DNA of 64,000 bases from JAGOEF01 sp964511665 (GCA_964511665.1 CAZEHA010000006.1:26419-90418); one strand, 5' to 3'. Positions 27,901 to 37,501 are shown, counted from the stretch's first letter. The notes: generated by a model not told the origin, from the sequence alone. Program-made: numbers and translations.

Positions 27901-30900
27901 TTTGGAACTTGCTGTATGGTGAAACCGGATTCGATCCGCTCAACGAAGGTACATTGGTTGAAGGCGCAAGCAATCCATACACCATTACCGGTCTTGATGA
28001 AGCTACAACTTATCAGGTATATGTGCAAACCGATTGTGGCGGTAGTGTAACTGCATGGACAGGTCCACAAAGCTTTACCACACTTGCTTCATGTCCTGCG
28101 CCAACGGGTCTTACGGCAACCAATGTTTTATACAATCAAGCTAATTTGCAATGGAATGCCAATACTGCTACCGAATGGAACATAGAATGGGGTTTGTTTG
28201 GATTTGCCCAAGGAACCGGAACTCTTCTCGAAAATGTTACCGATAATCCGTATCTGCTCGAAGGTTTAGAGGCTTTGACCCAATACAGCTATTATGTACA
28301 GGCTGTGTGTGGTGCCGAACAAAGTGTATGGGCCGGACCTTATAGTTTTACCACTACATGTGCTCCTGTAACCGCATTCCCGTTTGTTCAAAGCTTCGAC
28401 GATGCCACATTCGCACCAGCTTGCTGGACAAATGTTAGAACAGCAGGAACCGGTACGCCCGGAACATGGAATCGTTCTACTACCGGAACCAATCCTACCT
28501 GTTCACCCAAAAGTGGTGCCGGAATGGCTAGGTACAATTGTTATAATCTTAGCGGTGGTACCATGGGTATTTTGGTGACACCCCAGCTCGATTTCCCCAC
28601 CGACAACTATGTAGTTGAGTTTTGGATGTTCCGCGATAATGGATATACCACTTATTCAAACGAAAAGGTAAATGTATATTATAATACCGAGAACAATCTC
28701 ACTGGAGCCGAGTTGATTGGTACAGTAAGCAGGTATTATGGTTTTGCACCTGTTGAAGCTGTAGCCAACCAATGGTATCAATATAGCTTCGATTTGCCGG
28801 GTGGTAAATCGGGACTTGGATACATTATATTAGAGGCAGTAAGTCAATATGGCAACAATATCTTTGTTGATGAAATGAATATCAGAGCCAAATCGACCGA
28901 GACCGAAATTATTACCTACAGCTTGCCCGGACAAACCGGAGCGCCTGTATTTGGCGATCATACCATCGATGTGGAAGTAGCTATTGGAACCGATGTAACT
29001 GCCTTGGTTGCCGGCTTTACTCTGTCAGATGGTGCAAGCGCATCTGTTTTGGGCGTAGCTCAGGAAAGTGGAGTAACTCCTAACGATTTCACCAATCCGG
29101 TTACCTATGTGGTTACAGCCGAAGACGGTGTTACTACAGCCGATTGGGTGGTAAGCGTAACCGAAGCCACATCGCAAAGCAGCGAAAACGATATTATTAC
29201 GTTCAGCTTCCCGCAACAAACCGGTGTTGCCACTATCGATGCCGAAAATCATACTGTGGCTATCGAAGTTCAGTGGACAGCGAATATTGCTGACCTTACA
29301 CCCACAATTACCGTTTCGCCATTGGCAAGTATCTATCCTGAAAGTGGAGTTGCCCGCGACTTTACCAACCCTGTGGAATACACAGTTACTGCCGAAGATG
29401 CCAGCGAGCAAATTTGGACAGTATCGGTAAGTCAGGAGGCTATTCCTGCCGGTGTCGATTGTGCCAATGCACAAGTTGTTACGCTACCGCTCGATGCTCC
29501 CTATGCCGATTTGGCACAGACCAACTGCGGCATGCTCAACAGCTACAGCAATTCATGCATGGGTTTCTACGATGGCGGCGAAGACTTTATTTACCGCCTC
29601 GATGTTACCAGCGCCGTACAGGTAACCATAACCATGGATCCCAAAACTACAACCTATTCAGGTTTAGGTTTGCTTGATGGATGCCCCGACACAGGTGCAT
29701 GTATTCAGGTTGCCACGGGTTCAGGTGCAGCACCAAGGGTAATAACCAGAATCTTACAGCCCGGTACCTATTATCTCATGGTTGACACTTGGGCAGCCCC
29801 CAACTGCATACCGGTATTCGACCTGACTATTACAGCAGTTAGCTGTTTGCCCCCTGCAGCTTTAACAGTGAGCAATATTACACAAGGTACAGCCGACGTA
29901 AGCTGGACAGCTCAACTGGGCGAAACTGTTTGGAACTTGCTGTATGGTGAAACCGGATTCGATCCGCTCAACGAAGGTACATTGGTTGAAGGCGCAAGCA
30001 ATCCATACACCATTACCGGTCTTGATGAAGCTACAACTTATCAGGTATATGTGCAAACCGATTGTGGCGGTAGTGTAACTGCATGGACAGGTCCACAAAG
30101 CTTTACCACGCTTGCCAACTGCCCTGCTCCCGATGCTTTAGGTGCAGAAAACATCACTTCTTCACAGGCCGATCTCATCTGGACAGCGACTGGCGGCACA
30201 AGTCTTTGGAATATTGAATGGGGCTTGTCAGGCTTTACTCAGGGAGAAGGCACCTTGGTTTTGGGAATTGATGCAATTCCTTACAATCTTGCCGGTCTCG
30301 ACCCGCTAACTACATACAGCTTCTATATACAGTCCGATTGCAGTGGAACACTTAGCGCATGGGCCGGTCCCTATAGTTTTACCACTGCCTGTGGCGTTGA
30401 AACAACATTCCCCATAGTTGAAACATTCGAATCAACAACATTCCCACCAACATGCTGGACTCGCATAGCAGGCTCAGGCAACTGGACCCGTAGTGCATCA
30501 GCCGGAGGCTATGGAAACAGCACTGCTTCAGCTTATGTTAATTTCTATGGTATTTCGGGCACCGACCCCATGCATCTCATCAGTCTTGAATTTGATGCCA
30601 GTGGTATTGTTAACCCGCAACTATTGTTCGATTATGCCTATGCAACTTATGGAGCTGAATATGTTGATAAACTCGAAATTTTCTATTCTACCGATGGTGG
30701 AACAACATTCGAGTTGCTCGAAACCATGCTGGGTGGTGTATCGGGCACACTAAATACAGGTGGTGTTGTTTCAGGTTCGTTTATTCCCAATGCTTCGCAG
30801 TGGGAAACAAAGATGTTGTTCCTGCCTGCAGGTACCAATTTCGTAAGATTTACGGCTACCAGTGCCTGGGGTAACAACCTGTACATCGATAATGTTACAG

Positions 30901-33900
30901 TTCAGCAAGGTCCCACCTGTGTTGAACCTACTGCACTTGTTACTTCGGGAATTACCAGTTCGGCAGCAACAGTAAGTTGGGCAGAGTCGATATCTAATCC
31001 TTCTGAAGGTTACGATTTGTATTTGGCAACGGTAGCCGACGCACCCGACGGAACAACTGTTCCAACGGTTTCGGTACCTGCCGAAGAACTTTCGTACGAT
31101 TTTACAGGTCTAGCCGAAGAAACACTCTACTATGTATGGATACGCACCAATTGTGGTGAAGGCGATTTAAGCGACTGGGCAGGCCCTGTAACGTTTACCA
31201 CGCTTGCCGGTTGTGCTGTTCCCACCGATCTAACTGCAACCAACATTTTGGCTACCTCGGCCGATTTAGGCTGGAGTGCCGTAGGTGGCACCACGCTTTG
31301 GAATATCGAAATCGGATTGCCCGGATTTACTCCAGATAACGAAGAATTTGTTCAGAGCATTGTGGGAACCGAAGACAATCCGACGCTTGTTACCGGACTT
31401 TCACCGCAAACCGCCTATGTATTCTATGTACAAGCCGATTGTGGTAGCGACCTAAGTGCATGGGCAGGTCCGTTTGCCTTTACTACACCTTGTGAAGCTG
31501 TAACTGCTTTCCCGTTCACCGAAAGTTTCGATGTTGAGCCTTTTGCTCCGGCATGCTGGACTAATGCTCAGGTTTCTGGTCCGGGAGCAGGATTGTGGAA
31601 TCGTGCAACAACAGGTGGTAGTCCTGCAGCAAGTCCACACAGTGGTGCTGCTATGGCACGATTCAATGCGTATAATTATGGTACAGGTACCAGTGGTATT
31701 CTTGTAACCCCCGGTCTCGATTTTCCGGCCGATAACTATCAGGTTCTCTTCTGGATGTACCGAGATAACGGCTACCTAGGTAACCTCGACAGAGTGAATG
31801 TATATTACAACACTGCCAACAATCTTACCGGCGCTACTTTATTGGGTACTATTCACCGTTCGTGGACACAATCACCGGCGGCTCCGGTAGCCAATCAGTG
31901 GTACGAGTACACATTCGATATGCCCGAAGGTTCTTCCGGCGTTGGTTATGTGGTTTTTGAGGGAGTTAGCGCCTATGGTAACAATATCTTTGTTGACGAT
32001 GTTACTGTACAAGTGATACCTACCTGTCCTGCCCCGATGGCTCTTACAGCCTCAGGTATTACTCACGAGGAAGCCTTACTGGCATGGACAGAGAATGGTT
32101 CTGCCACCTCATGGAATATCGAGTACGGTATTTCAGGCTTTACACTTGGTGAAGGAACCATGATGGAAGATGTCGAAAATCCATATCTCTTGCAAGGACT
32201 TCAGGAACTAACAACCTATAGCTATTATGTTCAGTCTGATTGTGCCGACGACGATCAAAGTACATGGGTTGGTCCTTATAGCTTTACAACTTTGCCAAGT
32301 TGTCCGGAACCAACAGGTTTGGGTGTTGAAAATATTATCACTAACCAGGCCGATTTAGCTTGGGTTGCTGCAGGCCTTACCGATTTGTTCAATATTGAAT
32401 GGGGCCTTAGTGGTTTCGTTCAGGGCGAAGGTACATTGGTTGAAGATGTAAATGCCGAAACCTATCAGCTTACCGGTCTTGAGCCTAATACCAGTTACTC
32501 ATTCTATGTTCAGGCCAATTGTGGCAGTGGCGACTATAGCGAGTGGGCAGGTCCTTATACTTTCACTACCACTTGTGCAATTATTTCGGAGTACCCTTAT
32601 TTCGAAGGATTTAATAGTGCTACATTCCCCAACTGCTGGAGCAGACTGAACTTAGACGGTGATACATATCAGTGGTCGCCAAATACAAGTTATGTGTACG
32701 AAGGAAGTCACTCGGTTGCCATTCACTGGAATTCATCAGGAAACAACGACTGGTTGATTTCGCCACAATTCGAAATTACATCGGATGCATTAATACTCGA
32801 CTTCTTTGCACGCAGTACTTCTGCTTCCTTTTTGGAATCGTTCAATGTGTTAGTATCCACAACAGGAACCAATCCGGCCGACTTTACCATTGTTCTCGAA
32901 AACGTGGTTGATCATCCTAATGCATGGTTGAATCATGCTTATACGCTTGCCGATTACGGAATCAATCAGGGAGATCAGATTTATGTAGCCATACAGTGTG
33001 TGTCGACCGACGAATTGTATCTGGCTGTTGATGCCTTCAGTATTCGTGAACCCAATACTGAGAGTGACATAATTACCTATAGCATTCCTCAGCAAATAGA
33101 GCCTGCCGGCTTCGATACCGAAAACCATATTATCGATGTTACCGTTGGTTTTGGTACAGACCTGTCTACGCTAGTACCTGTATTTACTCTCTCAGAAGGC
33201 GCTACTGCCTCGGTTGACGCTGTAGTTCAGCAAAGTGGGGTAAGCGTTGTTGACTTTACTGGCGGCAGTGCAGTATATAATGTTGTTGCCGAAGATGGTG
33301 TCAGTTCAACCGACTGGACAGTGAATATTACAGTAGCTCCGATAAATACCGAAGCCAATATTCTTACTTATGGTTTCGATGAGCAAACCGAACCGGCCAA
33401 CATTAATAGCGAATATCAGATGATTTATGTAAATATCAATTGGTGGTCAGATATAACCAACTTGATTGCCGACTTTACATTATCTTATGGTGCATCTGCT
33501 GAAATTGAAGGAGTGGAACAGGTAAGTGGAGTAACTGCCAACAACTTCGACCATACCGTTTACTACGACGTTACGGCCGAAGATGGTAGCACCACACAAA
33601 GCTGGGAGGTAAATGTAACTCAGGATGCACCACCGCTGAATATTACCTGCGATGGCGCTGTTGCATATACCATCAACGATCCCGACCAAACCGGTTTCAT
33701 GCCGGCACAGCATCAGTATTACTTCCTGGTGACCCTGCCTACCGACTACACCAACGTACGAATGATGACTTGTGGGTCAGATTTCGATACCAAGCTGGCA
33801 TACTTCGCTTCGTGCGATGATATTCCCGACTTGAGTTCTTGCCCTGCCAACCCGGCCGGAAACCTCGGATATGTTGACGATGGTGGTTGCGGTTCGCAAT

Positions 33901-34871
33901 CATACGGTGGAAGCACATTGGCTTCGTATCTTAATATCGGCAACCTGAGTGCAGGTACCTATGTGGCTGTGGTATATGGATATGGTGTTACCTCAAACGG
34001 AAACTTCCAGTTCCGAGTGCTTGGCGATGCGGTTCTAGTAACCGACTTGGCTTTAAATATAGGGTCGGGTTATACTTGCCCTGTTGAAGAAGCTCACCCA
34101 ATGTTCGAAGTTTCTAATGTTGGTGAAACCACTGTTGTGGCAGGTGAAACCATTAACTTCGTTCTCGAAATAGAAGAAGTTGAAGTTATCAACGAAGACT
34201 TTGTTCTTGCTGAAGATTTAACACCCGGACAATCGGTGTCGTTTGAAACAGTTGCTTCTATCGACCTTACCGTAGTAGGAACAATAGAATGGAGGGCATC
34301 GATTAACTACACTGCCGACGAAAATGGCGAAAACAATGTTGTTGAAGGTTTTGTTACTGTATTCGAGCAAGCTATCGAGTTTGTTGATGCCGAAAACGAT
34401 ACCATTACTGTGGAATCGTGGCCATACACAATCACGGCTAACGCAGTGGTTAATCCAACAATTCCTTTCGATACCGAGTATCTGTGGGAAGGTGGCGAAA
34501 CTACCAACACACTCGAGGTAAACGAAGAAGGTTGGTATATACTCACCGTAATCACAGCCGACTGCGAATATCAGGATTCGGTGTATATTGTTTACTACAA
34601 CAGAATACCGCAGTTTGATGTGAACGGGTTTAGCTTGTATCCCAATCCGACTGCTGGATTGTTTGTAATTGATGTAACACTTCCTGAACAGTCGAATGCT
34701 GTGATTACCATTACCGACGCTTTGGGAAGAACAATCGAAGTTATGAATGTAAGCAATACTGATACCTATCGCCGTCAGGTTGATATGTCGGGATATGCCG
34801 AAGGAGTTTACAACATAACTTTGAACTACGCAGAACAAAGTATTACGAAGAGGGTTACCTTGCGTAAATAA
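24978..34871 (+). CDS. Giant T9SS-secreted multidomain adhesin (3297 aa)
   Basis: A signal peptide (to NAQ, ~residue 24) precedes a jelly-roll-like domain (~25-235) and a pre-peptidase-like domain (~250-350). The bulk is a mosaic of nine fibronectin III-like modules (W.iE.G..GF..G.GT, then Y.YVQ..CG...S.WAGPYSFTT), five gingipain-adhesin/choice-of-anchor-J-like domains (FPF...FDDATF.P.CWTN), and six DUF5018-like repeats (IITYSLPGQ...VTAEDG). Residues ~486-1034 recur as ~1162-1710 with no difference I could find. Another pre-peptidase-like domain and a CARDB-like region precede the type A T9SS sorting domain (~3215-3297, SLYPNPTAGLFVIDV). It is likely a surface or released adhesin. No catalytic motif was seen. 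Confidence 0.93.
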   Translation: MRKLCLSCVLVVLFSVVSFVTNAQWAVTAIDTEFVIDFDNTVNGVNNGVYAGTGFLNDPGDGQLDADAWEITGMSEGDKLFGAEASTGDFARGTSQSLTSGGLYSYEVETGNFAFGMLPAGSDITPGYIAIKMQNNTGEAITGVEFSYDIWVLNWAGRSQSFNGEVSFDGINWIPIDDFLFTTPEVADATPAWVKTSFTSGGEMALAAGDYLYFRWYTDDVGGSGSRDRIAIDNIKIKLTTDEEPTGENCLLALDYGFVNDPAVEGSIVASQAVWYKVNLPAPMYNVVFSLCGSSFDTQLEIWVNCEDATYTYYNDDFCGTASQITVPDLAAGDYFVKVLGYGTAFGDYVLNITGATCASPVALSATNVTTEGADLSWSPVSTETMWVVEVGLPGFIPGTGAAVVTIEDIPNPFVSVTGLNPATAYQYAVKAVCGVDNESGWSNNFAFTTACNVVSDFPFAMNFDDATFPPVCWTNVRTAGTGTPGTWNRSTTGTNPTCSPKSGAGMARYNCYNLSGGTMGILVTPQLDFPTDNYVVEFWMFRDNGYTTYSNEKVNVYYNTENNLTGAELIGTVSRYYGFAPVEAVANQWYQYSFDLPGGKSGLGYIILEAVSQYGNNIFVDEMNIRAKSTETEIITYSLPGQTGAPVFGDHTIDVEVAIGTDVTALVAGFTLSDGASASVLGVAQESGVTPNDFTNPVTYVVTAEDGVTTADWVVSVTEATSQSSENDIITFSFPQQTGVATIDAENHTVAIEVQWTANIADLTPTITVSPLASIYPESGVARDFTNPVEYTVTAEDASEQIWTVSVSQEAIPAGVDCANAQVVTLPLDAPYADLAQTNCGMLNSYSNSCMGFYDGGEDFIYRLDVTSAVQVTITMDPKTTTYSGLGLLDGCPDTGACIQVATGSGAAPRVITRILQPGTYYLMVDTWAAPNCIPVFDLTITAVSCLPPAALTVSNITQGTADVSWTAQLGETVWNLLYGETGFDPLNEGTLVEGASNPYTITGLDEATTYQVYVQTDCGGSVTAWTGPQSFTTLASCPAPTGLTATNVLYNQANLQWNANTATEWNIEWGLFGFAQGTGTLLENVTDNPYLLEGLEALTQYSYYVQAVCGAEQSVWAGPYSFTTTCAPVTAFPFVQSFDDATFAPACWTNVRTAGTGTPGTWNRSTTGTNPTCSPKSGAGMARYNCYNLSGGTMGILVTPQLDFPTDNYVVEFWMFRDNGYTTYSNEKVNVYYNTENNLTGAELIGTVSRYYGFAPVEAVANQWYQYSFDLPGGKSGLGYIILEAVSQYGNNIFVDEMNIRAKSTETEIITYSLPGQTGAPVFGDHTIDVEVAIGTDVTALVAGFTLSDGASASVLGVAQESGVTPNDFTNPVTYVVTAEDGVTTADWVVSVTEATSQSSENDIITFSFPQQTGVATIDAENHTVAIEVQWTANIADLTPTITVSPLASIYPESGVARDFTNPVEYTVTAEDASEQIWTVSVSQEAIPAGVDCANAQVVTLPLDAPYADLAQTNCGMLNSYSNSCMGFYDGGEDFIYRLDVTSAVQVTITMDPKTTTYSGLGLLDGCPDTGACIQVATGSGAAPRVITRILQPGTYYLMVDTWAAPNCIPVFDLTITAVSCLPPAALTVSNITQGTADVSWTAQLGETVWNLLYGETGFDPLNEGTLVEGASNPYTITGLDEATTYQVYVQTDCGGSVTAWTGPQSFTTLANCPAPDALGAENITSSQADLIWTATGGTSLWNIEWGLSGFTQGEGTLVLGIDAIPYNLAGLDPLTTYSFYIQSDCSGTLSAWAGPYSFTTACGVETTFPIVETFESTTFPPTCWTRIAGSGNWTRSASAGGYGNSTASAYVNFYGISGTDPMHLISLEFDASGIVNPQLLFDYAYATYGAEYVDKLEIFYSTDGGTTFELLETMLGGVSGTLNTGGVVSGSFIPNASQWETKMLFLPAGTNFVRFTATSAWGNNLYIDNVTVQQGPTCVEPTALVTSGITSSAATVSWAESISNPSEGYDLYLATVADAPDGTTVPTVSVPAEELSYDFTGLAEETLYYVWIRTNCGEGDLSDWAGPVTFTTLAGCAVPTDLTATNILATSADLGWSAVGGTTLWNIEIGLPGFTPDNEEFVQSIVGTEDNPTLVTGLSPQTAYVFYVQADCGSDLSAWAGPFAFTTPCEAVTAFPFTESFDVEPFAPACWTNAQVSGPGAGLWNRATTGGSPAASPHSGAAMARFNAYNYGTGTSGILVTPGLDFPADNYQVLFWMYRDNGYLGNLDRVNVYYNTANNLTGATLLGTIHRSWTQSPAAPVANQWYEYTFDMPEGSSGVGYVVFEGVSAYGNNIFVDDVTVQVIPTCPAPMALTASGITHEEALLAWTENGSATSWNIEYGISGFTLGEGTMMEDVENPYLLQGLQELTTYSYYVQSDCADDDQSTWVGPYSFTTLPSCPEPTGLGVENIITNQADLAWVAAGLTDLFNIEWGLSGFVQGEGTLVEDVNAETYQLTGLEPNTSYSFYVQANCGSGDYSEWAGPYTFTTTCAIISEYPYFEGFNSATFPNCWSRLNLDGDTYQWSPNTSYVYEGSHSVAIHWNSSGNNDWLISPQFEITSDALILDFFARSTSASFLESFNVLVSTTGTNPADFTIVLENVVDHPNAWLNHAYTLADYGINQGDQIYVAIQCVSTDELYLAVDAFSIREPNTESDIITYSIPQQIEPAGFDTENHIIDVTVGFGTDLSTLVPVFTLSEGATASVDAVVQQSGVSVVDFTGGSAVYNVVAEDGVSSTDWTVNITVAPINTEANILTYGFDEQTEPANINSEYQMIYVNINWWSDITNLIADFTLSYGASAEIEGVEQVSGVTANNFDHTVYYDVTAEDGSTTQSWEVNVTQDAPPLNITCDGAVAYTINDPDQTGFMPAQHQYYFLVTLPTDYTNVRMMTCGSDFDTKLAYFASCDDIPDLSSCPANPAGNLGYVDDGGCGSQSYGGSTLASYLNIGNLSAGTYVAVVYGYGVTSNGNFQFRVLGDAVLVTDLALNIGSGYTCPVEEAHPMFEVSNVGETTVVAGETINFVLEIEEVEVINEDFVLAEDLTPGQSVSFETVASIDLTVVGTIEWRASINYTADENGENNVVEGFVTVFEQAIEFVDAENDTITVESWPYTITANAVVNPTIPFDTEYLWEGGETTNTLEVNEEGWYILTVITADCEYQDSVYIVYYNRIPQFDVNGFSLYPNPTAGLFVIDVTLPEQSNAVITITDALGRTIEVMNVSNTDTYRRQVDMSGYAEGVYNITLNYAEQSITKRVTLRK
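26433..28081 (+). repeat. 1649-bp direct repeat, copy 1
   Basis: This stretch appears identical to 28461-30109. The spacing is 2028 bp, or exactly 676 codons. At the left edge a G/C mismatch (26432 against 28460) and at the right edge an A/G mismatch (28082 against 30110) mark where identity stops. Flanking sequence is related but diverged. Confidence 0.9.
28461..30109 (+). repeat. 1649-bp direct repeat, copy 2
   Basis: Second copy of the repeat at 26433-28081. It encodes the same anchor-J-like, double DUF5018-like, pre-peptidase-like and FN3 modules. The 379-bp spacer (28082-28460) carries one further FN3 module and the start of the next anchor-J-like domain. Confidence 0.9.
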
Positions 34872-34891
34872 TTGTAATTAGAATACTACAG

Positions 34892-34921
34892 AAAAGGGCT
34901 TCGTTATCGGAGCCCTTTTTT
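34892..34921 (+). terminator. Terminator of the giant adhesin gene
   Basis: AAAAGGGCTTCG (34892-34903) pairs with CGGAGCCCTTTT (34908-34919, one G-T pair) around TTAT, followed by T residues. Confidence 0.85.
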
Positions 34922-34958
34922 GTTGAGTAATTCTACAAAACTTTTGGCGTTATTATGC

Positions 34959-34966
34959 TATATTTG
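34959..34966 (+). promoter_or_regulatory. -7 element of the AraC-type regulator
   Basis: TATATTTG is a perfect TAnnTTTG. Its expected start site (~34970) is within a few bases of the ATG at 34972, so the mRNA may be leaderless. Confidence 0.55.
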
Positions 34967-34971
34967 CATAT

Positions 34972-36057
34972 ATGGAAACTTTGGCCTGGATAGGATTTAC
35001 ACAGTCGTTTTTCGGAGTGTTGCTTGTAATGGCAAAACGCAATAATCATATTTCCGATAAAATACTTTCGGTATGGTTGGCCATTAGTGGTATTACTTTT
35101 ATGGAAATTGCCATCACACAAGCCAATAGTTTTTCGATAGTGCCGGTAAATGCCTTAATAACGAATGCATTGCTTTTTATATACAGCATTTCGCTTACAC
35201 GCGAAAACTTTCGACTGAAAACCAAACACTGGGTACATGCTCTTTTGCCTACTGTTTTTGTCTTGGTAATTATATGGACGGGCGCAGAACTGAGAATGGA
35301 ACATTACTTTTTTGAAGATGTGTTTCTGCCATACCGAATTGTAATGGCTGTAACACTGATAGCGTCGTTCTTGTTTTATTGGTTTTTAAGCGTTAGAACC
35401 ATTCACCGATATCGACAGAAACTGAAAAATGAATTCTCATCTATCGAGGCGAATATAAAACTGGGATGGTTGCTTTTTGTGCTTATATTTTACATTGTTT
35501 ACAATTTGATTTTAATTGCCGCGGGTTTTATTGAAGTGTTTTCGGGCATAGAAACCAATTACTTGTATTTTGTGCTTTCGTTTAACTTGTTTTTGGTTTT
35601 TTCGTTTACTTTCTATGGTCTCAGGCAACAGGTGTTGATAGTGCCTAATGAACACCAGCACGAAACCGGACATTATGCGGCATCGCGATTGGCCGACGAA
35701 GAAAAAATGGCCATAAAAACACGATTATTATCATATTTCGAAAAACATGAACCTTACCTCGACGGCAATTTGACTGTGTCGGATCTGGCTGAAAAATTGG
35801 GAATACAGCGCCACAAGCTCACCGAAGTATTGAACACTGAGTTGAATATGAATTTCTATCGCTTTGTGAATACCTACCGTGTCGAAAAAGTTAAAAAGTT
35901 ACTGAGCGATGCTGATAACAATAATTTCTCGATTGAAGCATTGGGCTACGATTGTGGATTCAACAGCAAAACAACTTTTTTTACGGTTTTCAAAAACATG
36001 ACTGGGTGCACGCCTGCTCAGTACCGTAATCGATATGCGAAGAAAATATTTGATTGA
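34972..36057 (+). CDS. Seven-helix membrane protein with a C-terminal AraC-type DNA-binding domain
   Basis: A 361-aa protein. Residues ~1-220 contain about seven hydrophobic segments, and residues ~255-358 form an AraC/XylS double helix-turn-helix domain. The domain shows LTVSDLAEKLGIQRHKLTEVLN and, in the second motif, IEALGYDCGFNSKTTF and FKNMTGCTPAQYR. This 7TM-AraC layout occurs in Bacteroidota, where membrane-bound regulators probably sense envelope or lipid signals. It precedes the outer-membrane protein, RND and LolA-like genes and is the obvious candidate regulator for them (inference). Confidence 0.9.
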   Translation: METLAWIGFTQSFFGVLLVMAKRNNHISDKILSVWLAISGITFMEIAITQANSFSIVPVNALITNALLFIYSISLTRENFRLKTKHWVHALLPTVFVLVIIWTGAELRMEHYFFEDVFLPYRIVMAVTLIASFLFYWFLSVRTIHRYRQKLKNEFSSIEANIKLGWLLFVLIFYIVYNLILIAAGFIEVFSGIETNYLYFVLSFNLFLVFSFTFYGLRQQVLIVPNEHQHETGHYAASRLADEEKMAIKTRLLSYFEKHEPYLDGNLTVSDLAEKLGIQRHKLTEVLNTELNMNFYRFVNTYRVEKVKKLLSDADNNNFSIEALGYDCGFNSKTTFFTVFKNMTGCTPAQYRNRYAKKIFD

Positions 36058-36066
36058 GTTCAAGTT

Positions 36067-36082
36067 CCGATTGCGAAATCGG
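36067..36082 (+). terminator. Short hairpin after the AraC gene
   Basis: CCGATT (36067-36072) pairs with AATCGG (36077-36082) around GCGA, 10 bp after the stop. No T-run follows, so it is a weak terminator or simply an mRNA-end hairpin. Confidence 0.35.
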
Positions 36083-36136
36083 TACTTACAATATGCTGTT
36101 AATCAGGCAAATTGTGATTATTAAAGTCATATAGGT

Positions 36137-36178
36137 TCGATTAATAATATGTGGTGCTACTTGCATTATTATAATCGA
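36137..36178. promoter_or_regulatory. Imperfect dyad upstream of the envelope cassette, possible operator
   Basis: TCGATTAATAATAT (36137-36150) and ATTATTATAATCGA (36165-36178) are inverted half-sites differing mainly by a one-base shift. They end 33 bp before the outer-membrane protein ATG. A weak -7-like TTTATTTG lies at 36197-36204. An activator such as the adjacent AraC protein could bind here; this is inference. Confidence 0.35.
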
Positions 36179-36211
36179 CTTGCCTAATCTACGCTGTTTA
36201 TTTGCAACAAA

Positions 36212-37501
36212 ATGTTGAGTATGCGTGCTATAGTTGTTTTATTCTTTTGTGTTGTGTTGAGCATTGCGAATGTGCAATCGCAGGTAATACATAACCATAT
36301 CAATTTGAATGGATTCACAAAGGCATTTTCAGTGGCCGGTGCAAACGACTATCCCCTTTCTAACCTTATATCGGAAACCGGAATTTTATTAGGAGCGAAA
36401 CCTGGCACTAACACCATGTTTGCTGTTGATGCCCGAATGAGATTCGGATACTCGTATAACGAGTTAATACATGTATTTAGTTTACGAGAAGCGTATGCCG
36501 GCTACACATCAACCCATTTCGATATGAGCATGGGGCGTAAGATTCTGGAATGGAGCCGACTCGATGCTTATAGTATTGTGAATCAGGTAACGCCATACGA
36601 CTATTTTTATTTGTCGCCCGATAACGACGATAGCCGCATGCCTCAGTACGTAGTGCATACTTCGCTGCGCTTGGGTGGCTTTTTAAATTGGCAGATTGTT
36701 GCCATTCCTTTTTTTACACCATCGGTTTACCGCTTCGATTTGTTCAGCATGGGCGAAAACGTTTCTTTTGTTGATGCTGAATTACCCGAGCGCAGTTTCT
36801 ACAACGCTGCAATGGCCAGCCGAATGGGTTTCGACTTTAGCTCGATGTCGTTGGCTATGTCGTTTTATAGGGGATATGCGTGCAACTACGGTTTTAATTT
36901 GCATACGATCGATTTTTTTTCGGAGCCGGTTGCTGTGAACCTGATTCCCGTCTATCACTATCATACTACTGCCGGCCTCGATATCGAAATACCTGTGAAG
37001 CAATTTATAGTTAAGGCAGAGGCAGCATATTATCATGTAGCCGATACCATTGTCAATATGGCTTTACCACATAGTCGTTGGGCATTCGGGGTGGCAATTG
37101 AACGCAGGTTGTGGGGCGTAAACACAGTGCTGCAATACAATTCGGTGTACACACCCGATTTTGTGCCACTTCCCGAACCTGCACACAATCTCGAAGCTAT
37201 GGTAAACCAAATGGTCGACTTCAACCGTATGATATTCGGCCAGCAACAGCAATACACCCACACAGTAAGCCTATTGCTGAATCGTTCGCTGTTTTATGAA
37301 ACCTTACAGTTGAACGGTATGTTTACCTATAATGTAAGCACCGGTGAGTTTTTGATACGACCGTCGCTAGAGTATAAATGTAACGATAATCTGAGTGTTT
37401 CGATGGGTGGTTTGTATATGCACGGAGACGATAACACAGTGTTCTCGCACTCTTCGAAAGTTCTTAACGGCGCTTTTTTACAAATGAAAGTTGTTTTCTG
37501 A
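36212..37501 (+). CDS. Outer-membrane beta-barrel protein, first gene of the RND/LolA-like cassette
   Basis: A 429-aa protein (ATG at 36212, or 36221 for the tighter signal peptide MRAIVVLFFCVVLSIANVQS). The mature part has many amphipathic strands with aromatic girdles and ends LQMKVVF, the terminal Phe expected of BAM substrates. Its size fits a barrel of 14-18 strands. Its stop overlaps the RND gene start (TGATG), so the two are translationally coupled. Position matches the outer-membrane partner seen next to lipid-type RND transporters in other phyla (for example DUF1302 proteins), but I cannot show homology. Confidence 0.75.
   Translation: MLSMRAIVVLFFCVVLSIANVQSQVIHNHINLNGFTKAFSVAGANDYPLSNLISETGILLGAKPGTNTMFAVDARMRFGYSYNELIHVFSLREAYAGYTSTHFDMSMGRKILEWSRLDAYSIVNQVTPYDYFYLSPDNDDSRMPQYVVHTSLRLGGFLNWQIVAIPFFTPSVYRFDLFSMGENVSFVDAELPERSFYNAAMASRMGFDFSSMSLAMSFYRGYACNYGFNLHTIDFFSEPVAVNLIPVYHYHTTAGLDIEIPVKQFIVKAEAAYYHVADTIVNMALPHSRWAFGVAIERRLWGVNTVLQYNSVYTPDFVPLPEPAHNLEAMVNQMVDFNRMIFGQQQQYTHTVSLLLNRSLFYETLQLNGMFTYNVSTGEFLIRPSLEYKCNDNLSVSMGGLYMHGDDNTVFSHSSKVLNGAFLQMKVVF

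Noticed and set aside
26997..29474. Long antisense open frames inside the giant adhesin, present twice
   Set aside because: They are duplicates of each other because the DNA is duplicated, have no start signals or family features, and lie opposite a strong coding frame.
26433..30109. Duplication as an inserted mobile element
   Set aside because: No transposase, terminal inverted repeats or target-site duplication; the sequence is adhesin domain coding DNA in frame.
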